In this document: piece by piece, positions 16,682-24,691 of the stretch
Position numbering within the stretch: position 1 is the stretch's first letter
Layout: the number at the start of each line of letters is the position of its first letter
Source of the DNA: Cuspidothrix sp046080125
GTDB lineage: Bacteria; Cyanobacteriota; Cyanobacteriia; Cyanobacteriales; Nostocaceae
DNA: 30,115 nt
Reading direction: 5' to 3'
Assembly (NCBI GenBank): GCA_046080125.1
Contig: JBJTTJ010000196.1
Location: 1 to 30,115 of the forward strand
Program-made: the position numbers and the translations under genes
The notes under the pieces: model-generated
Told to the model about the DNA's origin: nothing
The model's input: only the letters and a program-made list of their open reading frames with translations
Database searches by the model: none

Positions 16682-17109
16682 TGAGACACACCTTATATTG
16701 ACAAATCTAACGCGCTTTCTTTGATGCTATAGCAGAATGCAGGAGACAAAGGTTAGGATGTGAAATACCATTACTGCGTAATAACGCAGTGCGGCGTAAG
16801 CCATGTTTTGGTTTTTCAGTTCGGAGAAAATTCAACTGTATACCGCCATATCTGAATATTTCACCTCCTGCTGAAAATTATAGAATTTGGGTTTGCTTAA
16901 CTAAAAAATTTATTTTGCCATTGGATTGTCTAATTTATAATCTAGATGTATAAAAAAATAGAAAATAGAAGTCTAAATCATTACCCATTGATTGTACTTC
17001 TCATGACAAATCTGGCCTTGTAATGGAAACTATATCTCTAGTCTCCCCTCCCCCAACTAAAGTCCCTTTGATAATCAAAACTATATATAAAGAGTGGCGT
17101 TAACGCTTT
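16682..17109. other. Divergent spacer upstream of the SucC-like gene and the 550-residue gene
   Basis: No gene is visible. It should carry promoters for both flanking genes. A short dispersed repeat with a hairpin occupies 16770-16804. The palindrome GCGTTAACGC (17097-17106) ends just before the ATG at 17110 and could be an operator or a 5' UTR hairpin over the ribosome-binding region. The rest is AT-rich. Confidence 0.5.
16770..16804 (-). repeat. Dispersed repeat copy 2 with hairpin
   Basis: On the minus strand the element begins ATGGCTTACGCCGCACTGCG, like the copies at 8720 and 24365. It contains a 7-bp stem (ACTGCGT, loop AATA, ACGCAGT; 16773-16790). It sits in the divergent spacer. Confidence 0.55.
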
Positions 17110-18762
17110 ATGAAAGCAACAATTCAACAAGAAGAACTACAACATTTAGGTAGTATTTTGCAGGAAAGACTGGTGGCACAAGTGCTGGATACACAGGAAT
17201 TCTGGGTGAGATGCGCCATCAAAAATGAGCAGTTAATGGTTTTAACCGAACATCCGCCAGAGGTAATGGTTGATACCCAGCAAGTATTTGAAGTCTTAGA
17301 ACAAGCACTGCAATGGCAATTTAGCTACCAAACGGAGCAAGTACAATTGTTCTTGAGGGCAATGGGAGAAAAACGCCCCTACAGTAAACATACTTTATAT
17401 TTTCGGATTTCTGCCCCGCAGACGGACATGGGCGAGGAAGAGGACACGGGAGCAAAGTTTGATCCTTTTGCCAATGTTGCGGTTAAATCGGGAACAAAGG
17501 GACTCTCTCTATCCTTACCCCCTTTACCCGTCCTTATTGGTACGACAGTAGTTATTGCCCTAGTTTCTGGTAGTGGGGCTTTCTTTCTCCATCGTGGTTG
17601 TGTGATTGGGGAATGTCAAGAATTACAAACAGGACAGCGATTTAAAAGTGAATATCCCCGACAAGTTAAGAGTGCCAAATCAGGGACAGATTTGTTGACA
17701 CTGCAAAAACAACTAGATCAAGTAGTTGAAGATCTACAAAAGATTCCCCAATGGTCTCCCCGTTATCAAGAATCACAGCTATTAGTTAATAATTTTTCCG
17801 AACATTCAACCAAAATCAAGACCGTAATCACAGCCTTAGAAGCAGCAAAAACCGCACAGAAGACCTCTCAAACACCGCCCCAGAGTTTGGATGAGTTACG
17901 TAACAGACAAACTCTATGGAGACGGGCTATTTCGTCATTGGCAATAATTAAACCTGATCATGAATTTTATGGTATAGTCAGAACAAGTTTACCCACATAT
18001 CAAAATACTCTAAAAAGTATTGATCGGCAATTAACTCAAGAACAAACATGGCTACAAAAAATTGCCACAGCCAAAATGGCGCTAGTTTCAGCCACCAAAT
18101 TGCAAGCTAGAGCCAAATCTGCACCAGAATGGCAAAATGTAGCATCTAATTTCCAAACAGCAATTGATGCCTTAAAGGTGATCCCCGTAGATAGTTTAGG
18201 AATTGAGGATGTAAGGAAACTATTGGCAGAGTACGAACCAAAAAGTGTTGTTGCGAGCGATCGCGCTAAAAAGGAACAAATTGCCGCCACATTCTATCAA
18301 CAAGCAATCAAAGCTGCTAATCAAGCCAAAGCCTATGATAATCAAAAAAAATGGCAAGTTGCAGTTAGATATTGGGAACAAGCTGTACAAAATGCTAAAC
18401 AGGTCAGTGAAAACACTTTCTATTTTAATCAAGCGAAATCTCTGGTCGAAACCTATAGCACTTCTCAGCAACAGTCACAACAACAGTATGATATCTATGG
18501 CGATTTAACCTCAACACGAAACGAACTCAACAGCACCTGTAACAACACTATTAAAATCTGTATCTATACCATCGAGAACCAAGAAATAAAAGTCCGTTTA
18601 ACACCGGAATATGACCGCCTATTTCAAGCTAATAATCCAGAGATACAAGGTCATTTCCAACGGTTACAAGAAGCACTCAAAGTCATTAGTCAAAATGCTC
18701 AAATGCCTGTATATGTCTATAATTCCCAAGGACAGGAACGGTATATGCGGAAGCCACAGTAG
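17110..18762 (+). CDS. Cyanobacterial membrane-anchored helical protein of unknown function
   Basis: The 550-residue product has a soluble N-terminal domain (about 1-130; MKATIQQEELQHLGSILQER, then a region rich in aromatic and acidic residues), one membrane segment (VLIGTTVVIALVSGSGAFFL, about 141-160), two cysteines just after it (RGCVIGEC), and a long helical C-terminal part (about 185-450) with many Ala/Gln/Lys residues that looks like coiled coil or TPR-like repeats. The end (ICIYTIENQEIKVRLTPEYD, VYVYNSQGQERYMRKPQ) looks like a small beta-rich domain. With the single anchor, the long C-terminal part is probably on the outer side of the membrane. I do not recognise a named family or function. 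Codon use and base composition match the neighbours. Confidence 0.8.
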   Translation: MKATIQQEELQHLGSILQERLVAQVLDTQEFWVRCAIKNEQLMVLTEHPPEVMVDTQQVFEVLEQALQWQFSYQTEQVQLFLRAMGEKRPYSKHTLYFRISAPQTDMGEEEDTGAKFDPFANVAVKSGTKGLSLSLPPLPVLIGTTVVIALVSGSGAFFLHRGCVIGECQELQTGQRFKSEYPRQVKSAKSGTDLLTLQKQLDQVVEDLQKIPQWSPRYQESQLLVNNFSEHSTKIKTVITALEAAKTAQKTSQTPPQSLDELRNRQTLWRRAISSLAIIKPDHEFYGIVRTSLPTYQNTLKSIDRQLTQEQTWLQKIATAKMALVSATKLQARAKSAPEWQNVASNFQTAIDALKVIPVDSLGIEDVRKLLAEYEPKSVVASDRAKKEQIAATFYQQAIKAANQAKAYDNQKKWQVAVRYWEQAVQNAKQVSENTFYFNQAKSLVETYSTSQQQSQQQYDIYGDLTSTRNELNSTCNNTIKICIYTIENQEIKVRLTPEYDRLFQANNPEIQGHFQRLQEALKVISQNAQMPVYVYNSQGQERYMRKPQ

Positions 18763-18822
18763 TGAGGGGGACTAGAGGTGCAGGGGCAAAAATTGCCTTC
18801 TTCCTCCCGAATTCCTGGCCGC

Positions 18823-19689
18823 TCATATTCCCAGATGATTTTGTAATGCTTGACGCATTGCCTCTACTGGAACGGAGTCTTGTTGTAACCAGATTTTTAA
18901 GGCTGCTGCACCTTGTTGAACTAGCATTTCCAAACCATCAATAATAATTGCTCCTTGTTTTTGGGCTAGGTGCAGAAATTTGGTAGGTTTGGGAATATAA
19001 ATTAAATCATAGGCTATGGCATCTCCTGGTAAATAGGCAATTTCTTGACTATTTAATGGGGATTCTTGTACATGGGGATACATTCCTATAGGAGTAGTAT
19101 TTACTAATAGATGAGCTTGGTGAAGTAGGTTTGGTAATTCTGACCATTCATGGACTTGAAATTGATCAGCAAAGGGTGAATTTTGCCAACTTTGAGAAAA
19201 TGCTTGTAATTTCCCTAAATTCCGCCCGACGATGTGAATTTCTGCCAAACCAAGTTGAATACACCCGGCCACAACTGCCCTTGCTGCGCCACCATTGCCT
19301 AAAATTACCGCTTTTTTCTGAGTCCAATCTTGATAGTAGGTAGTTTGTAAGGGGGCGATAAATCCTTCCACGTCTGTATTTGTTCCTATCCATTTATCAC
19401 CTTGTCGAGTAACAGTATTAACTGCACCGATAGCTTGGGCAATAGGAGAGATTTGGGATAATAACGGCAATATTGTTTGTTTATGGGGAATGGTGATACT
19501 AAAGCCAACTACACCAATACTAGCAAAACCAGCGATCGCTGTTGCTAAATTTTCCGGCGCAATAGGAAAAGGCAAATACACATAATCTAATCCCAGTTTA
19601 GTCAATGCTGCATTGTGCATCAGTGGTGATAGAGAATGTGACACAGGATGGCCAATCACTCCCAAAAGTTTCGTTGTTCCAGTAATCAT
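18823..19689 (-). CDS. aroE: Shikimate 5-dehydrogenase AroE
   Basis: AroE reduces 3-dehydroshikimate to shikimate with NADPH in aromatic amino acid synthesis. The 288-residue length is typical. The substrate-binding motif LLGVIGHPVSHSLSPLMHNA is at about 8-27, the catalytic lysine lies in SITIPHKQTI (about 63-72), the catalytic aspartate in GTNTDVEGF (about 102-110), and the NADP loop is LGNGGAARAVV (about 129-139). It is convergent with the 550-residue gene (60 bp between stops) and divergent from the hydrolase. Confidence 0.96.
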   Translation of the reverse strand: MITGTTKLLGVIGHPVSHSLSPLMHNAALTKLGLDYVYLPFPIAPENLATAIAGFASIGVVGFSITIPHKQTILPLLSQISPIAQAIGAVNTVTRQGDKWIGTNTDVEGFIAPLQTTYYQDWTQKKAVILGNGGAARAVVAGCIQLGLAEIHIVGRNLGKLQAFSQSWQNSPFADQFQVHEWSELPNLLHQAHLLVNTTPIGMYPHVQESPLNSQEIAYLPGDAIAYDLIYIPKPTKFLHLAQKQGAIIIDGLEMLVQQGAAALKIWLQQDSVPVEAMRQALQNHLGI

Positions 19690-19700
19690 TTTTGTTATTT

Positions 19701-19728
19701 GTCAGTTGTTAGTGGTCAGTTGTTAAAT
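19701..19728. repeat. Short relic of the AACTGAC/CACTAAC heptamer family
   Basis: GTCAGTT, GTTAGTG, GTCAGTT and GTTAAAT stand head to tail. They are the reverse complement of the units in array B. The relic lies 11 bp upstream of the aroE start codon, in the divergent spacer. Confidence 0.65.
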
Positions 19729-19774
19729 AATTTAATTTACAATTATTTACAGTAACTTAATATTTTTTCGCAAT

Positions 19775-20683
19775 ATGCAAACAAGCATCGCTCCCTCTAC
19801 AAACCCTATTCCCGGTCAATATTGGCAATGGCGTGGACACAATGTATACTATGTACAAGCTGGAGAACCCCATCCTCAGCGTCCACCTTTGCTATTAGTG
19901 CATGGTTTCGGTGCTTCCACAGACCACTGGCGCAAGAATATCACAGAATTGAGAGCAGATTTCCAAGTATTTGCCATTGACTTATTAGGATTTGGTCGTT
20001 CAGCAAAACCTAATTTACAGTATAGCGGTGACTTGTGGCGCGACCAACTCCATGATTTTATCAGCGAGGTAATTGGTCAAAAAACAATTTTAGCTGGTAA
20101 TTCTTTGGGTGGATATGCTTGTTTATGCGTTGGTGCTCAACATCATGAAAGTGCTGCAGGTGTAGTCCTACTTAATAGTGCAGGTCCATTTTCCCAACCA
20201 GGAAATCAAGTTTTACCTACTCCCAATCCTGTGCAAAAAGTTTTAGAAAACTCTGTTAAATGGCTTTTTAAACAACGTTTTGCCCAAGCATTATTATTTC
20301 AATATACACGCCAAAAATGGGTAATTCGCCGCACCTTAGAAAAGGTTTACCTTGATAAAAGTGCAGTTACAGATCAATTAGTAGCAGAAATTCAAAATCC
20401 AGCTTTTGATCAAGGTGCTTTAGATGTATTTGTTTCCGTTTTTAGTACGCCCCAAGGGGAAAAAGTTGATATTTTACTAAAACAATTAACTTGTCCTTTA
20501 TTATTATTATGGGGTGAAGCAGACCCCTGGATGAAAGCAAGAGAACGTTCCCAAAAATTCCATGAATATTATCCCCAATTAACAGAATATTTTCTCACTG
20601 CTGGTCATTGTCCCCATGATGAAGTTCCCGAACAAGTCAATTCTTACCTACGGAATTGGATAATGAGTTTAGGGACAATTTAG
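19775..20683 (+). CDS. Alpha/beta hydrolase
   Basis: A 302-residue alpha/beta-hydrolase fold protein. LLLVHGFGASTDHWRKNI (about 39-56) forms the oxyanion region, the nucleophile elbow is GNSLGG (Ser about 111), the acid is probably in WGEADPWM (about 249-256), and the histidine in GHCPHDEVPEQV (about 278-289). The triad looks complete. The DHWRKNI and YSGDLWRDQLHDF segments recall plant pheophytinase-like hydrolases of plastid origin, so a chlorophyll-derivative or lipid ester substrate is conceivable, but I cannot name one. It has no signal peptide. Confidence 0.88.
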   Translation: MQTSIAPSTNPIPGQYWQWRGHNVYYVQAGEPHPQRPPLLLVHGFGASTDHWRKNITELRADFQVFAIDLLGFGRSAKPNLQYSGDLWRDQLHDFISEVIGQKTILAGNSLGGYACLCVGAQHHESAAGVVLLNSAGPFSQPGNQVLPTPNPVQKVLENSVKWLFKQRFAQALLFQYTRQKWVIRRTLEKVYLDKSAVTDQLVAEIQNPAFDQGALDVFVSVFSTPQGEKVDILLKQLTCPLLLLWGEADPWMKARERSQKFHEYYPQLTEYFLTAGHCPHDEVPEQVNSYLRNWIMSLGTI

Positions 20684-20762
20684 GTGAGGTGATAACATCT
20701 CCAACTTCTGTTATTTCTGAATTTAGGGCATCTTTTTGAACATTATAGGAGTCAGATTCCCG

Positions 20763-20795
20763 ACCCTCTCCCCGCAAGCGAGGAGGGGGTTTATG
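20763..20795 (+). terminator. GC-rich hairpin after the hydrolase gene
   Basis: CCCTCTCCCCGCAAGCGAGG followed by AGGGGGTTT can fold into an imperfect GC-rich stem ending in a short T run. It lies 80 bp past the hydrolase stop and could terminate its transcript. The same kind of element is a frequent interspersed repeat in cyanobacteria, so a purely repeat nature is possible. Confidence 0.4.
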
Positions 20796-20836
20796 ATGTA
20801 TCTCCACTCTGGTGAGGTATAAACAGTGATCATAAA

Positions 20837-20856
20837 ACGCAGATGGACGCAGATGG
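20837..20856. repeat. Two tandem ACGCAGATGG decamers
   Basis: The decamer ACGCAGATGG occurs twice in direct succession in the spacer between the convergent hydrolase and ilvA genes. It looks like an interspersed repeat; I see no function. Confidence 0.5.
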
Positions 20857-20959
20857 TTTTGTATTTCAAGCTTACTGGGAAATCCTAATTTATTTACTGT
20901 TCCCTGTTCCCCAAAACTAAAAAACTCTGTACTTCACGCTTCTTGGTAAATGCTATAAA

Positions 20960-22471
20960 TTAGCCTAAAAATAACTTATAAGCAGGATTATCGCTTTCAT
21001 TCCAATAGCGATAACCAAGGCCATCTAAAAATGATTGCCATTCTGTCATTTCATGGGGTGGTACTTGCATTCCTACCACAATTCGCCCATAATCTGCGCC
21101 ATTATTGCGATAATGAAATAAACTAATATTCCAATCGGGAGACATAGAACCAACAAATTTCATCAACGCCCCAGGACGTTCGGGAAATTCAAAGCGATAT
21201 AATAATTCATGATCTGCAAGTTGAGAATGTCCGCCTACCATGTGCCGTAAATGTAATTTTGTTAATTCATCATCAGTTAAATCAATAGTTTTTAAACCAT
21301 TTTTTTCAAATCTCTCTACAATTTTAGCTGCATCGGCGCGATTTTCAATTTGCATACCGACAAAAATATGGGCTTCTTTATTGTCAGCAATGCGATAATT
21401 AAATTCGGTTAAATTCCTATTACCAATACATTCGCAAAATTGACGCAGACTTCCTGGTTTTTCAGGAATATTCACCGCAAAGATAGCTTCTCGACGTTCT
21501 CCAAATTCTGCTCTCTCTGCTACGAAACGAAGACGGTCAAAGTTCATGTTAGCACCACAAGCTACGGCGATGAGGGTTTCATCTTGTATTTGTTCTCTTT
21601 CAGTATAGACTTTGGCGGCGGCCACAGCCAATGCTCCCGCCGGTTCTAAAATAGAACGGGTATCCTCAAACACATCTTTTATGGCTGCACAGGTAGCATC
21701 GGTATCTACCAAAATAATTTCATCCACATATTCCTGACACAAGCGGAAGGTTTCTTCTCCTACTTCCCGCACTGCTACTCCATCAGCAAACAAACCCACC
21801 TGGGACAAGCGCACCCTCTGACCGGCTTTAAGAGATTGAGACATGGCATCAGCGTCTACCGGTTCAACCCCAATAATTTTGATTTCGGGGCGTAAACGTT
21901 TAACGTAAGCAGCGATACCCGCTATTAAACCCCCGCCACCGATAGCCACGAAAATGGCGTGAATAGGTTGTTGATATTGGCGGAGAATTTCCATGCCGAT
22001 AGTTCCCTGGCCAGCAATGACATCAGGATCATCAAAGGGATGTATAAAGGTTAACCCTTTTTCCGCTTCCAATTGACGGGCGTGGGCGTAAGCATCATCA
22101 TAGGTATTTCCATATAAAACCACCTCTCCTCCCCGTGCTCTCACAGCATTAACTTTTACTTGGGGGGTTGTAACGGGCATAACAATAATAGCTTTTGTAC
22201 CTAAACGACTGGCAGATAAAGCTACACCTTGGGCGTGGTTTCCCGCAGATGCAGCAATCACACCTTGTTTAAGTAATTCTAGGGGTAAGTTAGCCATTTT
22301 GTTATATGCACCCCGGAGTTTAAAGGAGAAGACAGACTGCATATCTTCCCGTTTGAGTAACAGTTTGTTGTTGATGCGGTTTGAGAGGTTGGGGGCGTAT
22401 TCTAGTGGTGTTTCTTGGGCTACATCGTAAACGCGGGCTGTCAGGATTTGTACCAGGTAGTCGCAATACAT
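20960..22471 (-). CDS. ilvA: Threonine ammonia-lyase, biosynthetic IlvA
   Basis: IlvA converts threonine to 2-oxobutanoate, the first step of isoleucine synthesis, using pyridoxal phosphate. The catalytic domain (about 1-320) has the PLP lysine in SVFSFKLRGAYNKM (about 45-58), the ASAGNHAQGVA loop (about 73-83) and the phosphate-binding GGGGLIAGIAAYV (about 176-188). Two ACT-like regulatory domains follow (about 325-400 and 420-500; EKPGSLRQFCECIG and ERPGALMKFVGSM), so feedback control by isoleucine and valine is expected. The 503 residues match the long biosynthetic form. Confidence 0.96.
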   Translation of the reverse strand: MYCDYLVQILTARVYDVAQETPLEYAPNLSNRINNKLLLKREDMQSVFSFKLRGAYNKMANLPLELLKQGVIAASAGNHAQGVALSASRLGTKAIIVMPVTTPQVKVNAVRARGGEVVLYGNTYDDAYAHARQLEAEKGLTFIHPFDDPDVIAGQGTIGMEILRQYQQPIHAIFVAIGGGGLIAGIAAYVKRLRPEIKIIGVEPVDADAMSQSLKAGQRVRLSQVGLFADGVAVREVGEETFRLCQEYVDEIILVDTDATCAAIKDVFEDTRSILEPAGALAVAAAKVYTEREQIQDETLIAVACGANMNFDRLRFVAERAEFGERREAIFAVNIPEKPGSLRQFCECIGNRNLTEFNYRIADNKEAHIFVGMQIENRADAAKIVERFEKNGLKTIDLTDDELTKLHLRHMVGGHSQLADHELLYRFEFPERPGALMKFVGSMSPDWNISLFHYRNNGADYGRIVVGMQVPPHEMTEWQSFLDGLGYRYWNESDNPAYKLFLG

Positions 22472-22617
22472 ATCAAGAAGGGAATTGGGGTTGGATTGTT
22501 AATTTTACCGCTTGTTGGGTGTTTGGGGGGATGGGTTTTTAGGATGGGGCGATCGCCGCTAATTTTATAGCTAAGATCAAAAATCAGTAAAATGATTGCA
22601 AATGATCTAGTAATTCT

Positions 22618-22643
22618 GATAGTATTGCATACTATAGTTAGCA
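22618..22643 (+). promoter_or_regulatory. Operator-like site upstream of the methyltransferase relic
   Basis: A perfect inverted repeat (ATAGTAT, TGC, ATACTAT; 22618-22634) overlaps CATACTATAGTTAGCA (22628-22643). The same 16-mer lies upstream of the controller gene at 23598-23613. It ends 8 bases before the ATG at 22652, as expected for a controller-protein (C-box) operator of a restriction-modification system. Confidence 0.6.
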
Positions 22644-22651
22644 CAAAACAA

Positions 22652-23023
22652 ATGAAACAAGCTATTAACTCACCCTTTCGATATCCAGGTGGCAAGTTTT
22701 ACGCTAGAAAGTTAATTTTAGAATATATCCCTCGTCATTGTTGTTACGTTGAACCTTTTGCTGGTGGTGCTTCTATATTTTTTGCCAAGGATAAAGTTGA
22801 AAAAAATTGGCTAAATGATATTGATGATGAATTAATCAATGTTTATTTATACATTCGTGATTATCCAGAAAAACTAATTGATGCTTTGAAAAATGAAGTA
22901 GCTACAAAGGAAAGGCATTATTTCTATAAAAATGAATTTTTTCCTAGTAATAACCTAGAAAAAGCCTTACGATGGTATTACCTTAAGATTTATATAACTG
23001 TCTGTGATTTGGGAAACTGGTAA
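22652..23023 (+). pseudogene. DNA adenine methyltransferase (D12 class), 3' half deleted
   Basis: The first ~112 residues from ATG 22652 match the Dam-like D12 class: NSPFRYPGGKFYARKLILEY (about 6-25) and motif I YVEPFAGGASIFF (about 32-44), with helices up to EKALRWYYLK (about 103-112). Homologues continue with a substrate domain and the DPPY catalytic motif; here the frame ends after 11 unrelated residues (IYITVCDLGNW). The catalytic half is missing, so no activity is expected. I prefer 22652 over the upstream ATG at 22592 because the operator-like palindrome would otherwise lie inside the coding region. It converges with the endonuclease relic and overlaps it by 57 bp. Confidence 0.82.
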
Positions 23024-23320
23024 TCTCTTATAACTCAAATTTTTTGCTAATTTACACTCAACACTAATTACTTTATTAGTTTTCAAATGAGTGACTCTTA
23101 CATCTGTATCATGAATACCTAACTGGGAGTTAATTATAGGTTTATCAACTATCCATTCTTCAGGATTTAAAGCTTTTGAAAGAAGACTGACAACCGAAAA
23201 TTCAAAAGCTTTTCCACGAATCATGGGTACTACTTTTGGATCAGACAGTATAGGTACAAGATATTCGCTGGGAATATTATATGTTTGACAAAATTCTAGT
23301 AGTTCTTCGTGGGATTTCAT
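22967..23320 (-). pseudogene. Candidate type II restriction endonuclease, 3' end deleted
   Basis: 117 residues remain. The segment IHDTDVRVTHLKTNKVISVE followed by CKLAKN (about 69-94) has the spacing of a PD-(D/E)XK nuclease core (Asp, then E-x-K). The N-terminus is helical (SHEELLEFCQTYNIPSEYLV; GKAFEFSVVSLLSKAL). After about residue 94 the frame runs into sequence shared with the methyltransferase tail, so its C-terminal part appears lost. The start codon overlaps the controller gene's stop (ATGA), as in many C-protein/endonuclease operons. The recognition sequence is unknown. Its nuclease identity rests on context plus the motif. Confidence 0.68.
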
Positions 23321-23532
23321 AAACCATAAAATAAATCAGATATTTGAATTTCTAGTGCTAAGGCAATTTTCTGGACATTAATAAGTGTGATGTTTTTCTC
23401 TGCTCGTTCAATCATACCGATATAGGTGCGATGTACTCCTGCTCTTTCTGCAAGCTCTTCTTGAGAGAGATTTTTTTTTAGTCTTTCTTCTCTCACTCTG
23501 CAACCAAATTTTTGAAGAATTGACTCTTTCAT
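23317..23532 (-). CDS. XRE-family controller protein of the restriction-modification relic
   Basis: A 71-residue helix-turn-helix protein: FGCRVREERLKKNLSQEELA, then ERAGVHRTYIGMIERAEKNI and a short C-terminal helix (KIALALEIQISDLFYGL). This is the usual size and layout of a C protein that binds operators and times endonuclease expression after methylase expression. It is translationally coupled to the endonuclease relic (overlap of four bases). Operator-like sites lie upstream of it and upstream of the methyltransferase. The frame is intact and could still make a DNA-binding protein although both enzymes are broken. Confidence 0.85.
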   Translation of the reverse strand: MKESILQKFGCRVREERLKKNLSQEELAERAGVHRTYIGMIERAEKNITLINVQKIALALEIQISDLFYGL

Positions 23533-23580
23533 TTAAATAGTAAGCTTGATATTTGCCAGAGCATTACTAAAGTAAACTAT

Positions 23581-23613
23581 TGCTAACTTTAGTTCTACAT
23601 ACTATAGTTAGCA
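23581..23613 (-). promoter_or_regulatory. Operator-like inverted repeat upstream of the controller gene
   Basis: TGCTAAC (23581-23587) and GTTAGCA (23607-23613) form an inverted repeat about 50-80 bp upstream of the controller start codon. Its right half is inside CATACTATAGTTAGCA, identical to the methyltransferase site. The ACTATAGT core is itself a palindrome. Autoregulation by the controller is the likely role. Confidence 0.6.
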
Positions 23614-23738
23614 TTTAAGACTAAGTTATTATAAAAGTGAGATAGGTTATTCTGTCCTATTAAAATATACTTGGTTGTAAAAGTACCTTAGCAAAACTTA
23701 CTAAAAGTATCGCTCGTGAAAATCCCGGAGTTTTTTCA

Positions 23739-23954
23739 ATGGTTTCTACAGAACTACTCAACACACTACACACCCTCAACCGTGTAGATAAACTGTACAT
23801 CATGCAAGTTTTAATATCTGAAGTAGCGCAAGAAGAAATCAACTTAATTAAACCGGATCAATCATATCCTGTCTGGTCGTCTTATGATGCTTTCGATGCT
23901 GCAAACACTATGTTAGAAGTATTACAAGCAGCAAAATCTCAAAACAATGACTAA
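23739..23954 (+). CDS. Small cyanobacterial protein, possible antitoxin partner
   Basis: The 71-residue product (MVSTELLNTLHTLNRVDKLY, then IMQVLISEVAQEEINLIKPDQSYPVWS-type sequence, ending YDAFDAANTMLEVLQAAKSQ) resembles small acidic proteins I remember as frequent in Nostoc-type genomes next to toxin-antitoxin-like genes. No catalytic or DNA-binding motif is visible. Its stop codon overlaps the start of the next, broken gene by eight bases, so the two were co-translated. The function is unknown; an antitoxin or accessory role is inference. Confidence 0.65.
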   Translation: MVSTELLNTLHTLNRVDKLYIMQVLISEVAQEEINLIKPDQSYPVWSSYDAFDAANTMLEVLQAAKSQNND

Positions 23955-24324
23955 TTCTGAAAGATATCCTTATCAACCAGAAATCATCAAAACCGAGGAA
24001 GAAAACGATCATTTTTTAGCAGTGGTCGAAGATTTCCTTTCTCGTCATCATCTCACACCAGAAGAAAATACATTATGAGAATTATTAGTGAGATTAATTG
24101 AGGACTTTGAAAATCAACATTATCAACTAAATGTTTCTACTCCTCGTTCCAGAATTTTGCATTTATTCAAAGCGCAGGATTTAGAAGTAAGTAATTTAGT
24201 TGCTATTTTTGGTTCGAGTGCGTTAGTTGATAAAGTAATTAATGGTGAGTTAGAAGTCACACAAGAACAAGCTGAAATGTTAGGTAATTTGTTTTGTGTT
24301 GATGCAAGTTTGTTTATTGAATAA
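23947..24324 (+). pseudogene. HigA-like antitoxin/regulator interrupted by in-frame TGA
   Basis: From ATG 23947 the frame reads MTNSERYPYQPEIIKTEEEN, continues to HHLTPEENTL, meets TGA at codon 44 (24076-24078), and then goes on in the same frame with ELLVRLIEDFENQHYQLNVS and an XRE-like helix-turn-helix (LEVSNLVAIFGSSALVDKVI, NGELEVTQEQAEMLGNLF) to a normal TAA. Related HigA-type proteins have an uninterrupted LTPEE...LLELLV...LIE.FE segment. The TGA is a single nonsense change unless a downstream start makes a short HTH protein. No HigB toxin is adjacent. Confidence 0.78.
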
Positions 24325-24327
24325 AAA

Positions 24328-24360
24328 CCATCCTGTAAATCCTAAAATCCTGGACATCCT
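24328..24360 (+). repeat. 33-bp direct repeat, left copy
   Basis: The 33 bases CCATCCTGTAAATCC...GGACATCCT recur without a mismatch at 24975-25007. The two copies bracket the BrnT/BrnA genes. The unit contains internal AAATCCT repeats of a kind common in Nostocales spacers. Confidence 0.85.
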
Positions 24361-24364
24361 TATA

Positions 24365-24392
24365 TGGCTTGCGCCACGCTTCGCTATCAGAA
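24365..24392 (+). repeat. Dispersed repeat copy 3 (ATGGCTTGCGCCACGCTTCG...)
   Basis: ATGGCTTGCGCCACGCTTCG followed by CTATCAGA matches the element at 8720, where it supplies a misleading start codon. Here it lies between the left 33-bp repeat and the end of brnA. Confidence 0.65.
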
Positions 24393-24412
24393 AAAATTAC
24401 CATTGACTAATA

Positions 24413-24691
24413 TTAAGCAGATTTTTGATTAATACTACTTTCAATATGATGACGTAAAATCTCATTAATAGCTGCTTGATAATCTGTATTTTGAGATTTA
24501 AACCAAGCTATTACATCAGGATCTAATTGGATAACATTTTTAGCTTGTGCTGCTGGAATTTGCAAAGTTGCTTTAGCAAAAAACTCATCAGTCAATGGAG
24601 GAATATCAGAATAATCAATATCCTCATCTGACATTGAATCTAAAGCTTGCCAATTAGTACGTGAGATATTCTTCAAATCTTTTTCGTTCAT
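24413..24691 (-). CDS. brnA: BrnA-family antitoxin
   Basis: The 92-residue protein has an acidic N-terminal half (SMSDEDIDYSDIPPLTDEFF, about 19-38) of the kind that wraps the toxin, and a C-terminal DNA-binding part (VIQLDPDVIAWFKSQNTDYQ, then AAINEILRHHIES) fitting the ribbon-helix-helix of BrnA. BrnA neutralises BrnT and represses the operon. It follows brnT with a 38-bp overlap, the usual toxin-first order for this family. Confidence 0.88.
   Translation of the reverse strand: MNEKDLKNISRTNWQALDSMSDEDIDYSDIPPLTDEFFAKATLQIPAAQAKNVIQLDPDVIAWFKSQNTDYQAAINEILRHHIESSINQKSA

Noticed and set aside
22592..22651. Upstream ATG for the adenine methyltransferase
   Set aside because: It would place the operator-like palindrome inside the coding region, and the added 20 residues have no family match.
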